The notes beneath the pieces were generated by a model. It saw only the letters and a list, made by a program, of their open reading frames with translations, was not told the DNA's origin and ran no database searches. A stretch of 28,143 nucleotides of DNA from JANRIC01 sp033765345 (lineage in GTDB: Bacteria > Bacteroidota > Bacteroidia > Cytophagales > Microscillaceae), in contig JANRIC010000222.1 of the NCBI GenBank assembly GCA_033765345.1, forward strand, positions 1-28,143, read 5' to 3'. Both the position numbers and the translations under genes were made by a program. Shown here in pieces: positions 1 through 7,154 of this stretch. Position 1 is the stretch's first letter. Each line of letters begins with the position of its first letter.

Positions 1-139
1 TAATTTCTTTCGGAGAATAACCAAAGATTATGAAAGAAACATAGAATCTTCTGTATCTTGGTTATTATTGGCAAATACTACCATCATGTTGCAAAGAATT
101 AATCAATAATGCAAAATTAAATTTCCCAACAAGTTCTTA
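1..139 (+). mobile_element. right end of an IS5-family insertion sequence (partial)
   Basis: The window opens inside an insertion sequence. It holds the last codons of a transposase (stop at 107-109) and then about 28 bp of non-coding end. The terminal stretch around 118-137 (AATTTCCCAACAAGTTCT) is the likely right inverted repeat, read outward. A TA or TTAA at 137-140 is a plausible target duplication, as IS5-type elements often use TA-containing targets. The left end lies outside the window, so neither the partner repeat nor the duplication can be confirmed. The element sits in front of a truncated AraC-type gene. Confidence 0.6.
2..109 (+). CDS. IS5-family transposase, C-terminal fragment
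   Basis: Frame 2 is open from the window edge to the TAA at 107-109. It encodes about 35 residues with the pattern F-R-R-[ILV]-x-K-D-Y-E-R near the start and a hydrophobic helix with ANTTIMLQRI at the end. This is the usual C-terminal tail of IS5-superfamily DDE transposases, after the last catalytic Glu, where many members have FRRLxKDYE followed by a helix ending in MLRR. The catalytic residues lie left of the window, so it cannot be said whether the enzyme is intact. The family call rests on motif recognition only. Confidence 0.6.
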   Translation, partial: NFFRRITKDYERNIESSVSWLLLANTTIMLQRINQ

Positions 140-655
140 ATCATTCGGCTGTGTTTTGATCTGGATTCTGGGGATCATCTGATTGGAGCGGGAATTACCT
201 TACTGATTTATTACATCAATTATCAGGTAATTAGGGAGTCTCAATTTTTTCAGTCTAAGAGAGACTCGGATATACGACCCAAGTATGAAAAATCATCTTT
301 GTCGGAAGATCAGGAACTTATTATCCTGAAAAATCTTCATAAAATCTTCTTAGAAGAAAAGCCTTATTTGGATAATACGCTTTCATTGCCAAAGCTTGCT
401 GGAAGGCTCAAAATCTCCACCCACCATCTTTCACAGATTATCAATGATAAGCTTGATCAAAGTTTTTTTGAGTTAATAGCTTTTTGGCGGGTTAGGGAGG
501 CGCAGGAGATGCTTGGCAAAGCTGAAAACCAGCATTTAAAAATCGAGGAAATTGCCGAAAAAGTAGGCTACAACTCCAAATCAGCATTTAATACCGCCTT
601 TAAAAAGCATACCCAAATGACTCCTGCTGCTTATAGAAAGCAGTTTGAAGGATAA
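140..655 (+). pseudogene. AraC-family regulator truncated by the IS
   Basis: The frame ending at 655 stays open upstream to just after the IS end, but has no ATG; the first conventional start is a TTG at 299. Upstream codons (about 170-260) encode a hydrophobic stretch with AGITLLIYYINYQ, fitting the last membrane helix of the membrane-anchored AraC regulators common in Bacteroidota. A charged linker follows, then the AraC domain. Its first helix-turn-helix is near LPKLAGRLKISTHHLSQIIN and the second near IEEIAEKVGYNSKSAF, ending in the family's usual TPAAYRKQ. The DNA-binding domain looks intact but the sensory membrane half has been displaced by the IS. A TTG-initiated free DNA-binding domain (299-655) could still be made; that is speculative. 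The natural targets are unknown. Confidence 0.65.
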
Positions 656-679
656 ATGCGCTGTGGGTTTTGGCTAAAA

Positions 680-709
680 AAGTACTTCCCGATAAGCAAG
701 TACTTCGGG
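680..709. repeat. tandem palindromes AAGTACTT with CCCG/CGGG arms
   Basis: The self-complementary octamer AAGTACTT occurs at 680-687 and again at 698-705, 18 bp apart. The first copy is followed by CCCG and the second by CGGG, which can pair as a short stem. The unit lies between the AraC remnant and the acyltransferase gene. It could be a weak terminator for the first or an operator for the second; nothing here decides between them. Confidence 0.4.
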
Positions 710-769
710 TTTATAGGCAGATGAGTGATTTTGGGCGGAGACGTATTCTTTTGCTAAAAAAGATAAAAT

Positions 770-1954
770 ATGAATACTTCTGCATTAAACCTCCAAAAAG
801 CTGTGATTAAAAAATCTGCTGTACAGAGGCGTTATGATCTGGATTGGCTTCGGGTCATCGCTATTTTGATCTTGTTGTATTATCACGTTGGGATGATATA
901 TGTAAGCTGGGGCTGGCACATCAAGCACGAGCAAAGCAGTAGGCTCTTAGAAATCGTGATGGTATTCCTGCACCAATGGCGAATGCCGCTCCTGTTTACG
1001 ATTTCGGGCATTGGTACCTACTTTGCGTTGGGTTTTCGGAGTGCCCGTCAATATAGCTGGGAGCGTACCAAAAGGCTTTTTTTTCCGGTTTTATTTGGGA
1101 TGTTGGTGATTGTTCCCCCACAGATTTATCTGGAGCGATTGTCTAGAGGAGAAAACGTGGGAAGTTATTTGCACTATTATCTGCGTGTATACCAGTTTAT
1201 CCCATATCCGGAGGGAGATTTTAGCTGGCATCATCTGTGGTTTGTGGTGTATTTATTTTTTTATTCGCTGCTTCTTTTGCCTGTTTTTCTGTATTTCCGT
1301 CAGTCATTCGGACAAAAGCTGATTCGTCGATTTGCTGCCTTCTCAGCGAAGCCTGGTGGGATTTTATATTTGCTTATTCCTTTGCTTTTGGTGCAGTGGG
1401 TACTAAGGCCGATTTTTCCTCAGGAAACTCACGCTTTGACGGACGACTGGGCTAATTTTGCATTCAATGCTTTTTTCTTTGTTTTTGGGTATTTCCTGGG
1501 TGATCAGCCGCAGATATGGGAAAGTTTGTTGAGGCAAAGACGAATTTACCTGAGCGCAACACTGCTAGCTACGCTGGCGATGTATGTGGTGTATTTTACG
1601 CCTGCTGAAAAGTGGATGCTTCCCGACCTGCCTTTGGGATTCAGGTATTGGTGGCTAGTGACAATGACTTTGGCCTGGTTTTCGGTCGTCACGAGTCTGG
1701 CTTACGGCTACAAATACCTCAACCGAAGCCATCCCTGGTTGAAGGTGTTGAATGAAGGTATTTATCCATTTTACATTTTGCACCAGACGGTCATTATTAT
1801 CATTGGCTATCAGGTGCTTCGGTGGCATTGGGGTATATGGCTAGGGTTTTTCTTTGTCAGTACAGCTTCCATGCTGACTTGTGTAGGGGTATATTGGTTG
1901 GTGATACGCCCTTTTAATGGGATGCGATTTTTGTTTGGGATGAAGGGAAAATGA
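770..1954 (+). CDS. acyltransferase family 3 membrane protein
   Basis: This 394-residue polytopic membrane protein belongs to the acyltransferase-3 family (OafA/NodX/OpgC type), which moves acyl groups from a cytoplasmic donor onto sugars or other extracytoplasmic acceptors. After a short polar N-terminus it begins RYDLDWLRVIAILILLYYH, matching the family's first helix with its conserved His (His39). A second hallmark, RMPLLFTISG, follows at about residue 71. About ten hydrophobic helices run to the C-terminus, and the length is normal. The ATG at 770 has an A-rich leader. A rho-independent terminator follows at once, so the gene is probably monocistronic. The acceptor cannot be read from sequence. 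The truncated AraC gene next door might once have regulated it; that is inference. Confidence 0.85.
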   Translation: MNTSALNLQKAVIKKSAVQRRYDLDWLRVIAILILLYYHVGMIYVSWGWHIKHEQSSRLLEIVMVFLHQWRMPLLFTISGIGTYFALGFRSARQYSWERTKRLFFPVLFGMLVIVPPQIYLERLSRGENVGSYLHYYLRVYQFIPYPEGDFSWHHLWFVVYLFFYSLLLLPVFLYFRQSFGQKLIRRFAAFSAKPGGILYLLIPLLLVQWVLRPIFPQETHALTDDWANFAFNAFFFVFGYFLGDQPQIWESLLRQRRIYLSATLLATLAMYVVYFTPAEKWMLPDLPLGFRYWWLVTMTLAWFSVVTSLAYGYKYLNRSHPWLKVLNEGIYPFYILHQTVIIIIGYQVLRWHWGIWLGFFFVSTASMLTCVGVYWLVIRPFNGMRFLFGMKGK

Positions 1955-1965
1955 AAAAAACATTT

Positions 1966-1988
1966 AAACCGTTAAAACGGTTTTTTTT
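1966..1988 (+). terminator. rho-independent terminator after acyltransferase
   Basis: The octamer AAACCGTT (1966-1973) pairs with AACGGTTT (1976-1983) across a minimal loop, and the 3' arm runs into eight T residues (1981-1988). It begins 11 bp after the stop codon. Confidence 0.8.
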
Positions 1989-2267
1989 CAGGCATCTGTT
2001 TTATTATACTCAAACCGAAGTGGTTTTAATACAAAAACAAGACCCTTACAGGGGAGCTTTTAGCTCTTAAATCATTAATAATCAAGAAAATCACTTTAAT
2101 CTGGGTATAAAAACCGAGCGACGAGTACGTTAAAAACGGGGGAGAACCAAATAATTCAAAAAAGGAAATTTAATCGGGGTTAATTTTAAGAATTCATGTG
2201 TTTTTTCATGTTTTTTTAACGTACTTTGTGTTTGTTTGACCTGTCTTGATTAAATACTGTTAGGACA
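1989..2267. other. intergenic leader region upstream of the lone SiaC-like gene
   Basis: With the terminator just upstream, this is a gap of more than 300 bp without a protein gene. It contains a small stem GAGCTTTTAGCTC (about 2055-2067). It also contains a long-range inverted repeat: AGTACGTTAAAAA at 2124-2136 and its exact complement at 2213-2225, 76 bp apart. No canonical TAnnTTTG promoter was found close to the ATG at 2268; TACTTTG at 2221-2227 is one base short of the consensus. No small ORF worth naming was seen. Confidence 0.5.
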
Positions 2268-2660
2268 ATGAATGCGCTAAAAATACTAGAAACTAAAAGG
2301 ACACCTACCATTAATTTTGATTCACAGAAGGGAAGATTGGAAATTACCGGCTATCGTTCTATGCCGGAGGTATCTCATAAATTCTATAAACCTGTCATAG
2401 ATTGGATCAACGAATACGTCAAGCAGCCTCCTGCCAACAGTACGGTGATTGTATTTAAGCTAGAGTATTTTAACACCTCCTCCGGTAAATACTTTGTAGA
2501 AATCTTAAAGAAGTTAGATATACTGGCTTCTGAAGGGCATCCTGTATATCTAAAGTGGTATTATGAGGAAGATGACGAAGATATGTGTCAAAGCGGAGAT
2601 GATTTGGAGGCTACCGTGAAGTATATTGACGTAGAAAAAATCCCGTATTCCAACGCTTAA
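2268..2660 (+). CDS. SiaC-family regulatory phosphoprotein (DUF1987), lone copy
   Basis: This 130-residue cytosolic protein is of the SiaC/DUF1987 family. In Pseudomonas aeruginosa SiaC is phosphorylated on a Thr by SiaB, dephosphorylated by the PP2C phosphatase SiaA, and in its active form binds an output protein. The family pattern is clear: an N-terminal strand pair (FDSQKGRLEITGYRSMPE), the FYKPVIDWINEYV helix, FKLEYFNTSS with the presumed phospho-acceptor Thr70, and an acidic tail after LKWYYEEDDEDM. It resembles the two SiaC-like proteins at 18635 and 21201 in length and layout, but has no kinase or phosphatase next to it and lies 16 kb from them. It may respond to the same SiaB kinase or to one outside the window. 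The output partner is unknown. Confidence 0.8.
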   Translation: MNALKILETKRTPTINFDSQKGRLEITGYRSMPEVSHKFYKPVIDWINEYVKQPPANSTVIVFKLEYFNTSSGKYFVEILKKLDILASEGHPVYLKWYYEEDDEDMCQSGDDLEATVKYIDVEKIPYSNA

Positions 2661-2692
2661 TTACAAAAAATGCATAAATCTTACATCTTTTT

Positions 2693-2724
2693 TTGGAATT
2701 ATTCTTAAAAAAAGCATAGCTTTG
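2693..2724 (+). promoter_or_regulatory. Bacteroidota-type promoter for the LysE-like gene
   Basis: TTG at 2693-2695 and TAGCTTTG at 2717-2724 are 21 bp apart, matching the TTG/TAnnTTTG consensus of the Bacteroidota housekeeping sigma factor. The start codon lies about 65 bp downstream. Confidence 0.6.
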
Positions 2725-2789
2725 CAAGGCTTTAACGTTTGAGAGATAAACTTTAAATAGCTTCAATTCCTGAATTTAGACGGATAGTT

Positions 2790-3428
2790 ATGCTTCTAGA
2801 CTCAATTTTCAGCGGCGTTCTTGCTGGGTTATTACTGGCTTTTGTAGCGATTGGTCCTACTTTCTTTACCTTAATCAAGGTTGGAATTCAGCAAAATTTT
2901 ACGAAAGGAGCTTTATTGGCATCAGGCATTGTGATGAGTGATATGTGTATTCTTTTGTTGGTGTATTTCGGAATATCACAAATCTATGAATCTTTATTAT
3001 TTAAAGAGGTTTTTAGTCTGATTGGGGGAGTATTGGTTTTCTTTTTTGGCTTAAATTCATTCAAAAAGTGTGAGATGAAGGAGGGGCATTGTTTAGAAAA
3101 AGAAAATTCTCGATTCCAATACATTATAGAAGGTTTTTTTCTCAATAGCCTAAATCCATTTACTTTTGGGCTTTGGCTTTTTGTGATTGCCCTGGTGAAC
3201 GAGTTTCGGACATACACGTCCACGGAGCAGTTTGTTTTTTATGCTACTGTACTGCTTACTATTTTTAGCACAGATTTACTCAAAACTTACATTGCTCAAC
3301 AAACCGGCCGAGGTTTAAGCGAATCCCTATTACAAAAAATTCATAATTTCATCGGTGTAGTATTGATTCTGATCAGTATGCGTTTGCTGTATTTTTTCAT
3401 TTATCTGATAGGCGGCGGTGTCATTTAG
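2790..3428 (+). CDS. LysE/RhtB-family exporter
   Basis: This 212-residue inner-membrane protein fits the LysE/RhtB family, which exports amino acids and related small molecules by proton antiport. It has six hydrophobic segments. The first contains the family signature: GVLAGLLLAFVAIGPTFFTL followed by a glycine-rich second helix (KGALLASGIVMSD). A second conserved block, FFLNSLNPFTFGLWLF, opens the C-terminal half, as in other members. The length is normal and the ATG start at 2790 follows a well-matched promoter. The substrate cannot be told from sequence. It appears to stand alone: the upstream SiaC-like gene ends about 130 bp away and the next gene has its own promoter. Confidence 0.8.
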   Translation: MLLDSIFSGVLAGLLLAFVAIGPTFFTLIKVGIQQNFTKGALLASGIVMSDMCILLLVYFGISQIYESLLFKEVFSLIGGVLVFFFGLNSFKKCEMKEGHCLEKENSRFQYIIEGFFLNSLNPFTFGLWLFVIALVNEFRTYTSTEQFVFYATVLLTIFSTDLLKTYIAQQTGRGLSESLLQKIHNFIGVVLILISMRLLYFFIYLIGGGVI

Positions 3429-3430
3429 CC

Positions 3431-3460
3431 TTGTTTTCCGGAATTATTTTTTTATCTTGC
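3431..3460 (+). promoter_or_regulatory. Bacteroidota-type promoter for the UspA gene
   Basis: TTG at 3431-3433 and TATCTTGC at 3453-3460 are 19 bp apart. The -7 element differs from TAnnTTTG at one position (TTGC for TTTG). The gene starts 40 bp downstream. Confidence 0.5.
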
Positions 3461-3499
3461 AGTATGCACCTATTGTAAATACTTAATTCTTGGAATAAA

Positions 3500-4345
3500 A
3501 TGAAGAAAATATTAGTACCTACTGATTTTTCATCCTTTGCAGACAATGCCTTAAAAGTTGCATTAGGATTTGCCAGAAGAACTCAGGCCGAAATAGTCCT
3601 ACTTAATGTCATACTGGCACCAAGCCACGTAACCATAGAATGCTCAGAGGAAGGCACTCATCTTGGAACAACATCCGATCAGGGCTATTTTGAACAAGTC
3701 ATAGGTCATCTACAGGATACGCTTCGCGATATTATTCAAGGTTTGGATTACGAAAAGGTATCATATCAAATCCGTTCTGGGAATATCACTCAGGCAATTA
3801 TGGCTTATGTCGAGAACAATCAAATCGATATGATTGTAATGGGAACTCAGGGAGATAGCAACTATGATGCTTTATTTGTAGGTTCTAATGCCGAGAAAGT
3901 GGTTCAACTGGCAGATTGCCCAGTGATTACCATCCGAAACGTGGAAGGAGAAGTGCGTTTTGATGACATTGTGTTTGCCACTGATTTGATGGTCTCCAAG
4001 CATCAGCCCATAGATTCAATCAAACAAATCCAAGCGCTTTACGATGCCAAGCTACATTTGGTTTATGTCAATACGCCTGGTAATTTTCAGCCGACATTTG
4101 ACCTCAATCAAAAAGCGGAAAGTTTTGTGGATGCATATTCAATCGATAATTATAATTTTTATATTTATTGCGATTTTGTAGAAGATGATGGAATCAATCA
4201 TTTTGCTGAGGAAATACAAGCCGATTTGATCCTTGTTGTATCTCACAAACGACGCGGATTTGCCAGATTACTGGCAGGAAGCATCGCTGCTGGGGTAGTG
4301 ACTACTTCTAACATTCCGGTTTTGACTTTTTCATTAAAATCCTGA
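3500..4345 (+). CDS. universal stress protein, tandem UspA domains
   Basis: This cytosolic protein of 281 residues has two UspA domains, about 1-150 and 155-280. Domain 1 is canonical: it starts MKKILVPTDFSSFADNAL and ends with the ATP-binding loop MGTQGDSNYDALFVGSNAEKVV, with G-x2-G-like spacing and a GS pair. It is therefore likely to bind ATP. Domain 2 starts FDDIVFATDL and ends VVSHKRRGFARLLAGS; it lacks the full glycine pattern and may be regulatory. Tandem Usp proteins of this size are common in Bacteroidota and are usually tied to starvation or redox stress. It faces the next gene convergently with only 8 bp between stop codons. Confidence 0.85.
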   Translation: MKKILVPTDFSSFADNALKVALGFARRTQAEIVLLNVILAPSHVTIECSEEGTHLGTTSDQGYFEQVIGHLQDTLRDIIQGLDYEKVSYQIRSGNITQAIMAYVENNQIDMIVMGTQGDSNYDALFVGSNAEKVVQLADCPVITIRNVEGEVRFDDIVFATDLMVSKHQPIDSIKQIQALYDAKLHLVYVNTPGNFQPTFDLNQKAESFVDAYSIDNYNFYIYCDFVEDDGINHFAEEIQADLILVVSHKRRGFARLLAGSIAAGVVTTSNIPVLTFSLKS

Positions 4346-4353
4346 AGAACATA

Positions 4354-5508
4354 TTACAATCCGTATTTTCGGATACCAGGAATAGCCACCTGTGTGGAGA
4401 TCAGATGGTATATTTGCCAGGGTATGCGATTAAAAAGGGCTAAGTGTTTGGAATAGACCATATTATACTCTAGAGTGGTTTCACCTCCACGAAGTCTTTT
4501 GAAATTGGCAGCTCCGGAGCTCATATTTAAGATAATGTTCTTTTCAATGGCTTCTTGCATCAGTTTATAGTTCAAAAAACGATATAAGCCTTCTTCAATT
4601 GGCACAGATTGATCATAACCAATCAATGGTGTGGTCAGCACCCCATTTTTTTCCAGAAAAGCGGTTACGCCAAATATTTTGCCGTTTTTTCTTAAAACTT
4701 TAAAATTTAGAAGTTTGCTTTCTATCAACAGTTGAATAAAAGAATCCCGATACTGAGGGTTCAGGCTTGAGTATTTTTTTAGGTATAAATCTGCGTACAA
4801 TTCGCAGATTTGTGGTATTTCATCCGGCTGAATGCTCTCGTGGCGATCCCAGTAATAGGATTTGTTTTTCTCCCAAAGCTTCTGATCCATTTTATACATT
4901 CGCTTTTTGAGATAGGTCTTCTGCGAAGGGTCTAATGTCAGTACGGGGCGGCTGATGATCTCATCAAAGCCCAGCGTTAAAAGCTCTTGATGTATTTCAG
5001 CATCCAGTTGCTCGCTGACAGATCGAAAAACTAGGGCGTGTTGTGGAAATTTCCGAACCAATAATTCTTGAGCTTCTCGGAGTAGTCGAGTATCTAATCG
5101 GGGATAAAGATTGGTAGATAAGATAAAATTATTGACAAAAACCACCTTCTCAAAAGCCATTAATTTAAAAAAATACTTGAGCAGGCGCAAAGTGTGTGGC
5201 GCAATGGCTGCTATGATAGATTTTTTCCCTTTCATCTCCATCATAATCTCCTCAATGGCCAAGTCGAAGTATTGAGAGAGTGTAGAGCAGATGTAGGCGT
5301 TTTTATGGGCATGAGGATTACCAATCACCAGTGGTAGGATCACCTTGTCTAAGACCAGAATCTGTACCTCATTATCTACGTTGGCGATAAAAGGAAGCGT
5401 CCCTTGTTGAATGAGAGGTTCAAATACCTTTTGAAGGATGACACCATCTTCATAATCATTCCAGTTGAAATAGGCAATATTAGCTTTATCGTATATATTT
5501 ACCTGCAT
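4354..5508 (-). CDS. GNAT-fold acyltransferase, FemAB/BioF2-like
   Basis: This is a cytosolic protein of 384 residues if started at the ATG at 5508 (MQVNIYD); a TTG 51 bp upstream in frame would add 17 residues that include a poly-Phe run and is less likely. The C-terminal half (about 240-370) has the look of a GNAT or FemAB-type acyl-transfer domain: an ICELYADLYLKKYSSLNP helix, FKVLRKNGKIFGVTAFL (the strand-turn-strand of the acyl-CoA site), and LIGYDQSVPIEEGLYRFLNYKLMQEAIE. The ending NMSSGAANFKRLRGG resembles peptidoglycan- or lipid-associated acyltransferases. The N-terminal half is probably a degenerate GNAT repeat. The substrate is unknown. A TACTTTG box about 25 bp before the ATG may be a promoter element. 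Confidence 0.55.
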   Translation of the reverse strand: MQVNIYDKANIAYFNWNDYEDGVILQKVFEPLIQQGTLPFIANVDNEVQILVLDKVILPLVIGNPHAHKNAYICSTLSQYFDLAIEEIMMEMKGKKSIIAAIAPHTLRLLKYFFKLMAFEKVVFVNNFILSTNLYPRLDTRLLREAQELLVRKFPQHALVFRSVSEQLDAEIHQELLTLGFDEIISRPVLTLDPSQKTYLKKRMYKMDQKLWEKNKSYYWDRHESIQPDEIPQICELYADLYLKKYSSLNPQYRDSFIQLLIESKLLNFKVLRKNGKIFGVTAFLEKNGVLTTPLIGYDQSVPIEEGLYRFLNYKLMQEAIEKNIILNMSSGAANFKRLRGGETTLEYNMVYSKHLALFNRIPWQIYHLISTQVAIPGIRKYGL

Positions 5509-5651
5509 GAGGTATTGTAAATTTTGGTCAAAGTAGGCAAAAAAAAAGCTTAGGAGCAAAAATCTTTGAATTTAAAGACAAATTTAGGTTTTTTGTCATG
5601 AAGCAGACAATCCTGCCTGGAAAAGATTTGTTTAATGAGTATAAGGATTTA

Positions 5652-5659
5652 TATCTTTG
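5652..5659 (+). promoter_or_regulatory. -7 element TATCTTTG for the YHS-domain gene
   Basis: TATCTTTG at 5652-5659 is a perfect Bacteroidota -7 box, with a TTG 21 bp upstream. It overlaps the TTG at 5657 that would otherwise be a possible start codon, which argues that translation starts at the ATG at 5684. Confidence 0.65.
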
Positions 5660-5683
5660 ACTCACAATAAAATCAAAAAAACA

Positions 5684-6163
5684 ATGCAAACTCGATTTAT
5701 TTCTAATTTTCTGATTAGCTTAACTTTAACTTTTGTTTTAAGTGCTGTGTTTTTTCAAGGCCACGCTCAAACCGTTCAGCAGAAGCAATATAATCTATCC
5801 AACAATTTGGCCGTTCAGGGATATGATGTAGTAAGTTATTTTAAAAATAGCCCCGTAAAAGGCGTAAAAACTTATGAAACCGTTTATCAAGGTATAGTTT
5901 ATAGATTTGCCAATGCTGATAACCTTAAAACATTCAAAGCCAATCCTGCCAAATACGAACCACAATATGGAGGTTGGTGCGCTTATGCGATGGGCAAAGA
6001 TGGCTCTAAGGTAGACATCAACCCCAAAACCTATAAAATTCATAATGGCAAATTGTATCTTTTTTATAATGCCTGGGGAACCAATACCTTGAATTACTGG
6101 AATGACGACGAGGCTAATCTTCAGAAAAAAGCTGATTTATCCTGGAGTAAACTGATCAAATAA
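5684..6163 (+). CDS. secreted YHS-domain protein
   Basis: This is a 159-residue protein from the ATG at 5684; the longer TTG reading from 5657 would start inside the promoter. Residues 1-29 form a signal peptide (basic start, hydrophobic core, cleavage after GHAQ), so it is probably periplasmic. The rest is a YHS domain: LAVQGYDVVSYF, a strand with YRFANADNLKTFKANPAKYEPQ and the GGWCAYAM block with a single Cys. YHS domains are small treble-clef-like folds often associated with metal binding; several lone secreted members occur in Bacteroidota and proteobacteria without assigned function. It converges on the nuclease gene with 18 bp between stops. Role unknown. Confidence 0.8.
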   Translation: MQTRFISNFLISLTLTFVLSAVFFQGHAQTVQQKQYNLSNNLAVQGYDVVSYFKNSPVKGVKTYETVYQGIVYRFANADNLKTFKANPAKYEPQYGGWCAYAMGKDGSKVDINPKTYKIHNGKLYLFYNAWGTNTLNYWNDDEANLQKKADLSWSKLIK

Positions 6164-6181
6164 TTTCGGAAGATCTGTTTT

Positions 6182-7048
6182 TTATTCAATATCCAATTTG
6201 CTCTCTAGAGCTTTCTGTAAATCGGAGGGCAAATTGGATAATAAATCCAAACCGGTTTTATCTTCAATATCATCCACTGTTACTTGGTAGTCTTTCCAAT
6301 CTTTGTTTGAAATACCCTGACGATTGGGCATATCCACGGCAATCACTCGCACAGTTTCGTCCATTCTAAAGAGATCATTTTCGCCTTTTTCCAACACAAT
6401 GATCACCTTCCAAACCCGTGCAGGTACCGTAATGTTGCCCGAATCAATGGTCTGCCGATTCCCTTCCAAGCCTTGGCCTCCTTTGCCATACACCCCAGCA
6501 ATAATGTACAATTCCAGAAACCCATCAGCCACCAGTGTACGGCAGTAGCTCTCCAGTTCAGCCCAGGGTCCACGGTTATTATCTGGCGATTGAGGCACGA
6601 TATTACTCATCAGAAAGGTAGATGAATTATCCTCCGCATCCAGAGTACGATCGGCAGAAGGGCACAAATGCCCCCGATCAAAACCCGAACCCTGATAATC
6701 GCTGCCCGAAACCCGATGCCAGCCTTCTGGTATGTCGGTATCTGCCCTGAAATCATCTTGACGATCGGTACTTCCCAGCCAAATATCACTCAGATGCCAG
6801 CTTACCCAGTTGGCAGTAGCCGTTTCGGAATTATAAGAGAGTGTGTATTGGGGCTTGATGATGAGGTAATTATCCAGGCCGCTTGGGTCGTTTTGAGCTT
6901 CGCTGGGATTGCCCAACTCCAGGTGATCAATATCGGCAAAGGGGTCTTTAAAAGGAGGTTCAATACAAGAACCCAAGAAAATAACAAGAGAAAATAAAGC
7001 GTATTTTGCAAAAACAAAATAATCTTTTATTATTTGTGAGAAAATCAT
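6182..7048 (-). CDS. lipoprotein DNA/RNA non-specific endonuclease (NUC1)
   Basis: This 288-residue protein begins with a lipoprotein signal: basic and hydrophobic N-terminus with lipobox LGSC, lipidated Cys28, so it is probably anchored in the outer membrane or facing the periplasm. The mature part is a beta-beta-alpha metal nuclease of the NUC1 (Serratia/EndA-type) family. It has the active-site motif DRGHLCPSADR, whose His is the general base, and downstream NIVPQSPDNNRGPWAELE, which supplies the Mg-binding Asn. An RQT/ITVPARVWKVI strand follows, as in the family. Expected activity is sequence-independent cleavage of DNA and RNA, for nutrient scavenging or degrading extracellular DNA. It is divergent from nfu; the shared 106-bp gap presumably holds both promoters. 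No immunity-type gene is adjacent. Confidence 0.88.
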   Translation of the reverse strand: MIFSQIIKDYFVFAKYALFSLVIFLGSCIEPPFKDPFADIDHLELGNPSEAQNDPSGLDNYLIIKPQYTLSYNSETATANWVSWHLSDIWLGSTDRQDDFRADTDIPEGWHRVSGSDYQGSGFDRGHLCPSADRTLDAEDNSSTFLMSNIVPQSPDNNRGPWAELESYCRTLVADGFLELYIIAGVYGKGGQGLEGNRQTIDSGNITVPARVWKVIIVLEKGENDLFRMDETVRVIAVDMPNRQGISNKDWKDYQVTVDDIEDKTGLDLLSNLPSDLQKALESKLDIE

Positions 7049-7154
7049 AAGAATAAAATTAAAAGAGCTTTTTTAACCATTCCAAGAACAGAAACTAAAT
7101 CTACATTCTTTTAGTTTATGCTTTAAAATAATTTTAAATTTACAACAAAAAACA

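Noticed and set aside
2040..2075. Possible small RNA or riboswitch built from the CCCTTACAGGGG and GAGCTTTTAGCTC stems.
   Set aside because: The stems are short and match no riboswitch class I know; there is no promoter evidence.
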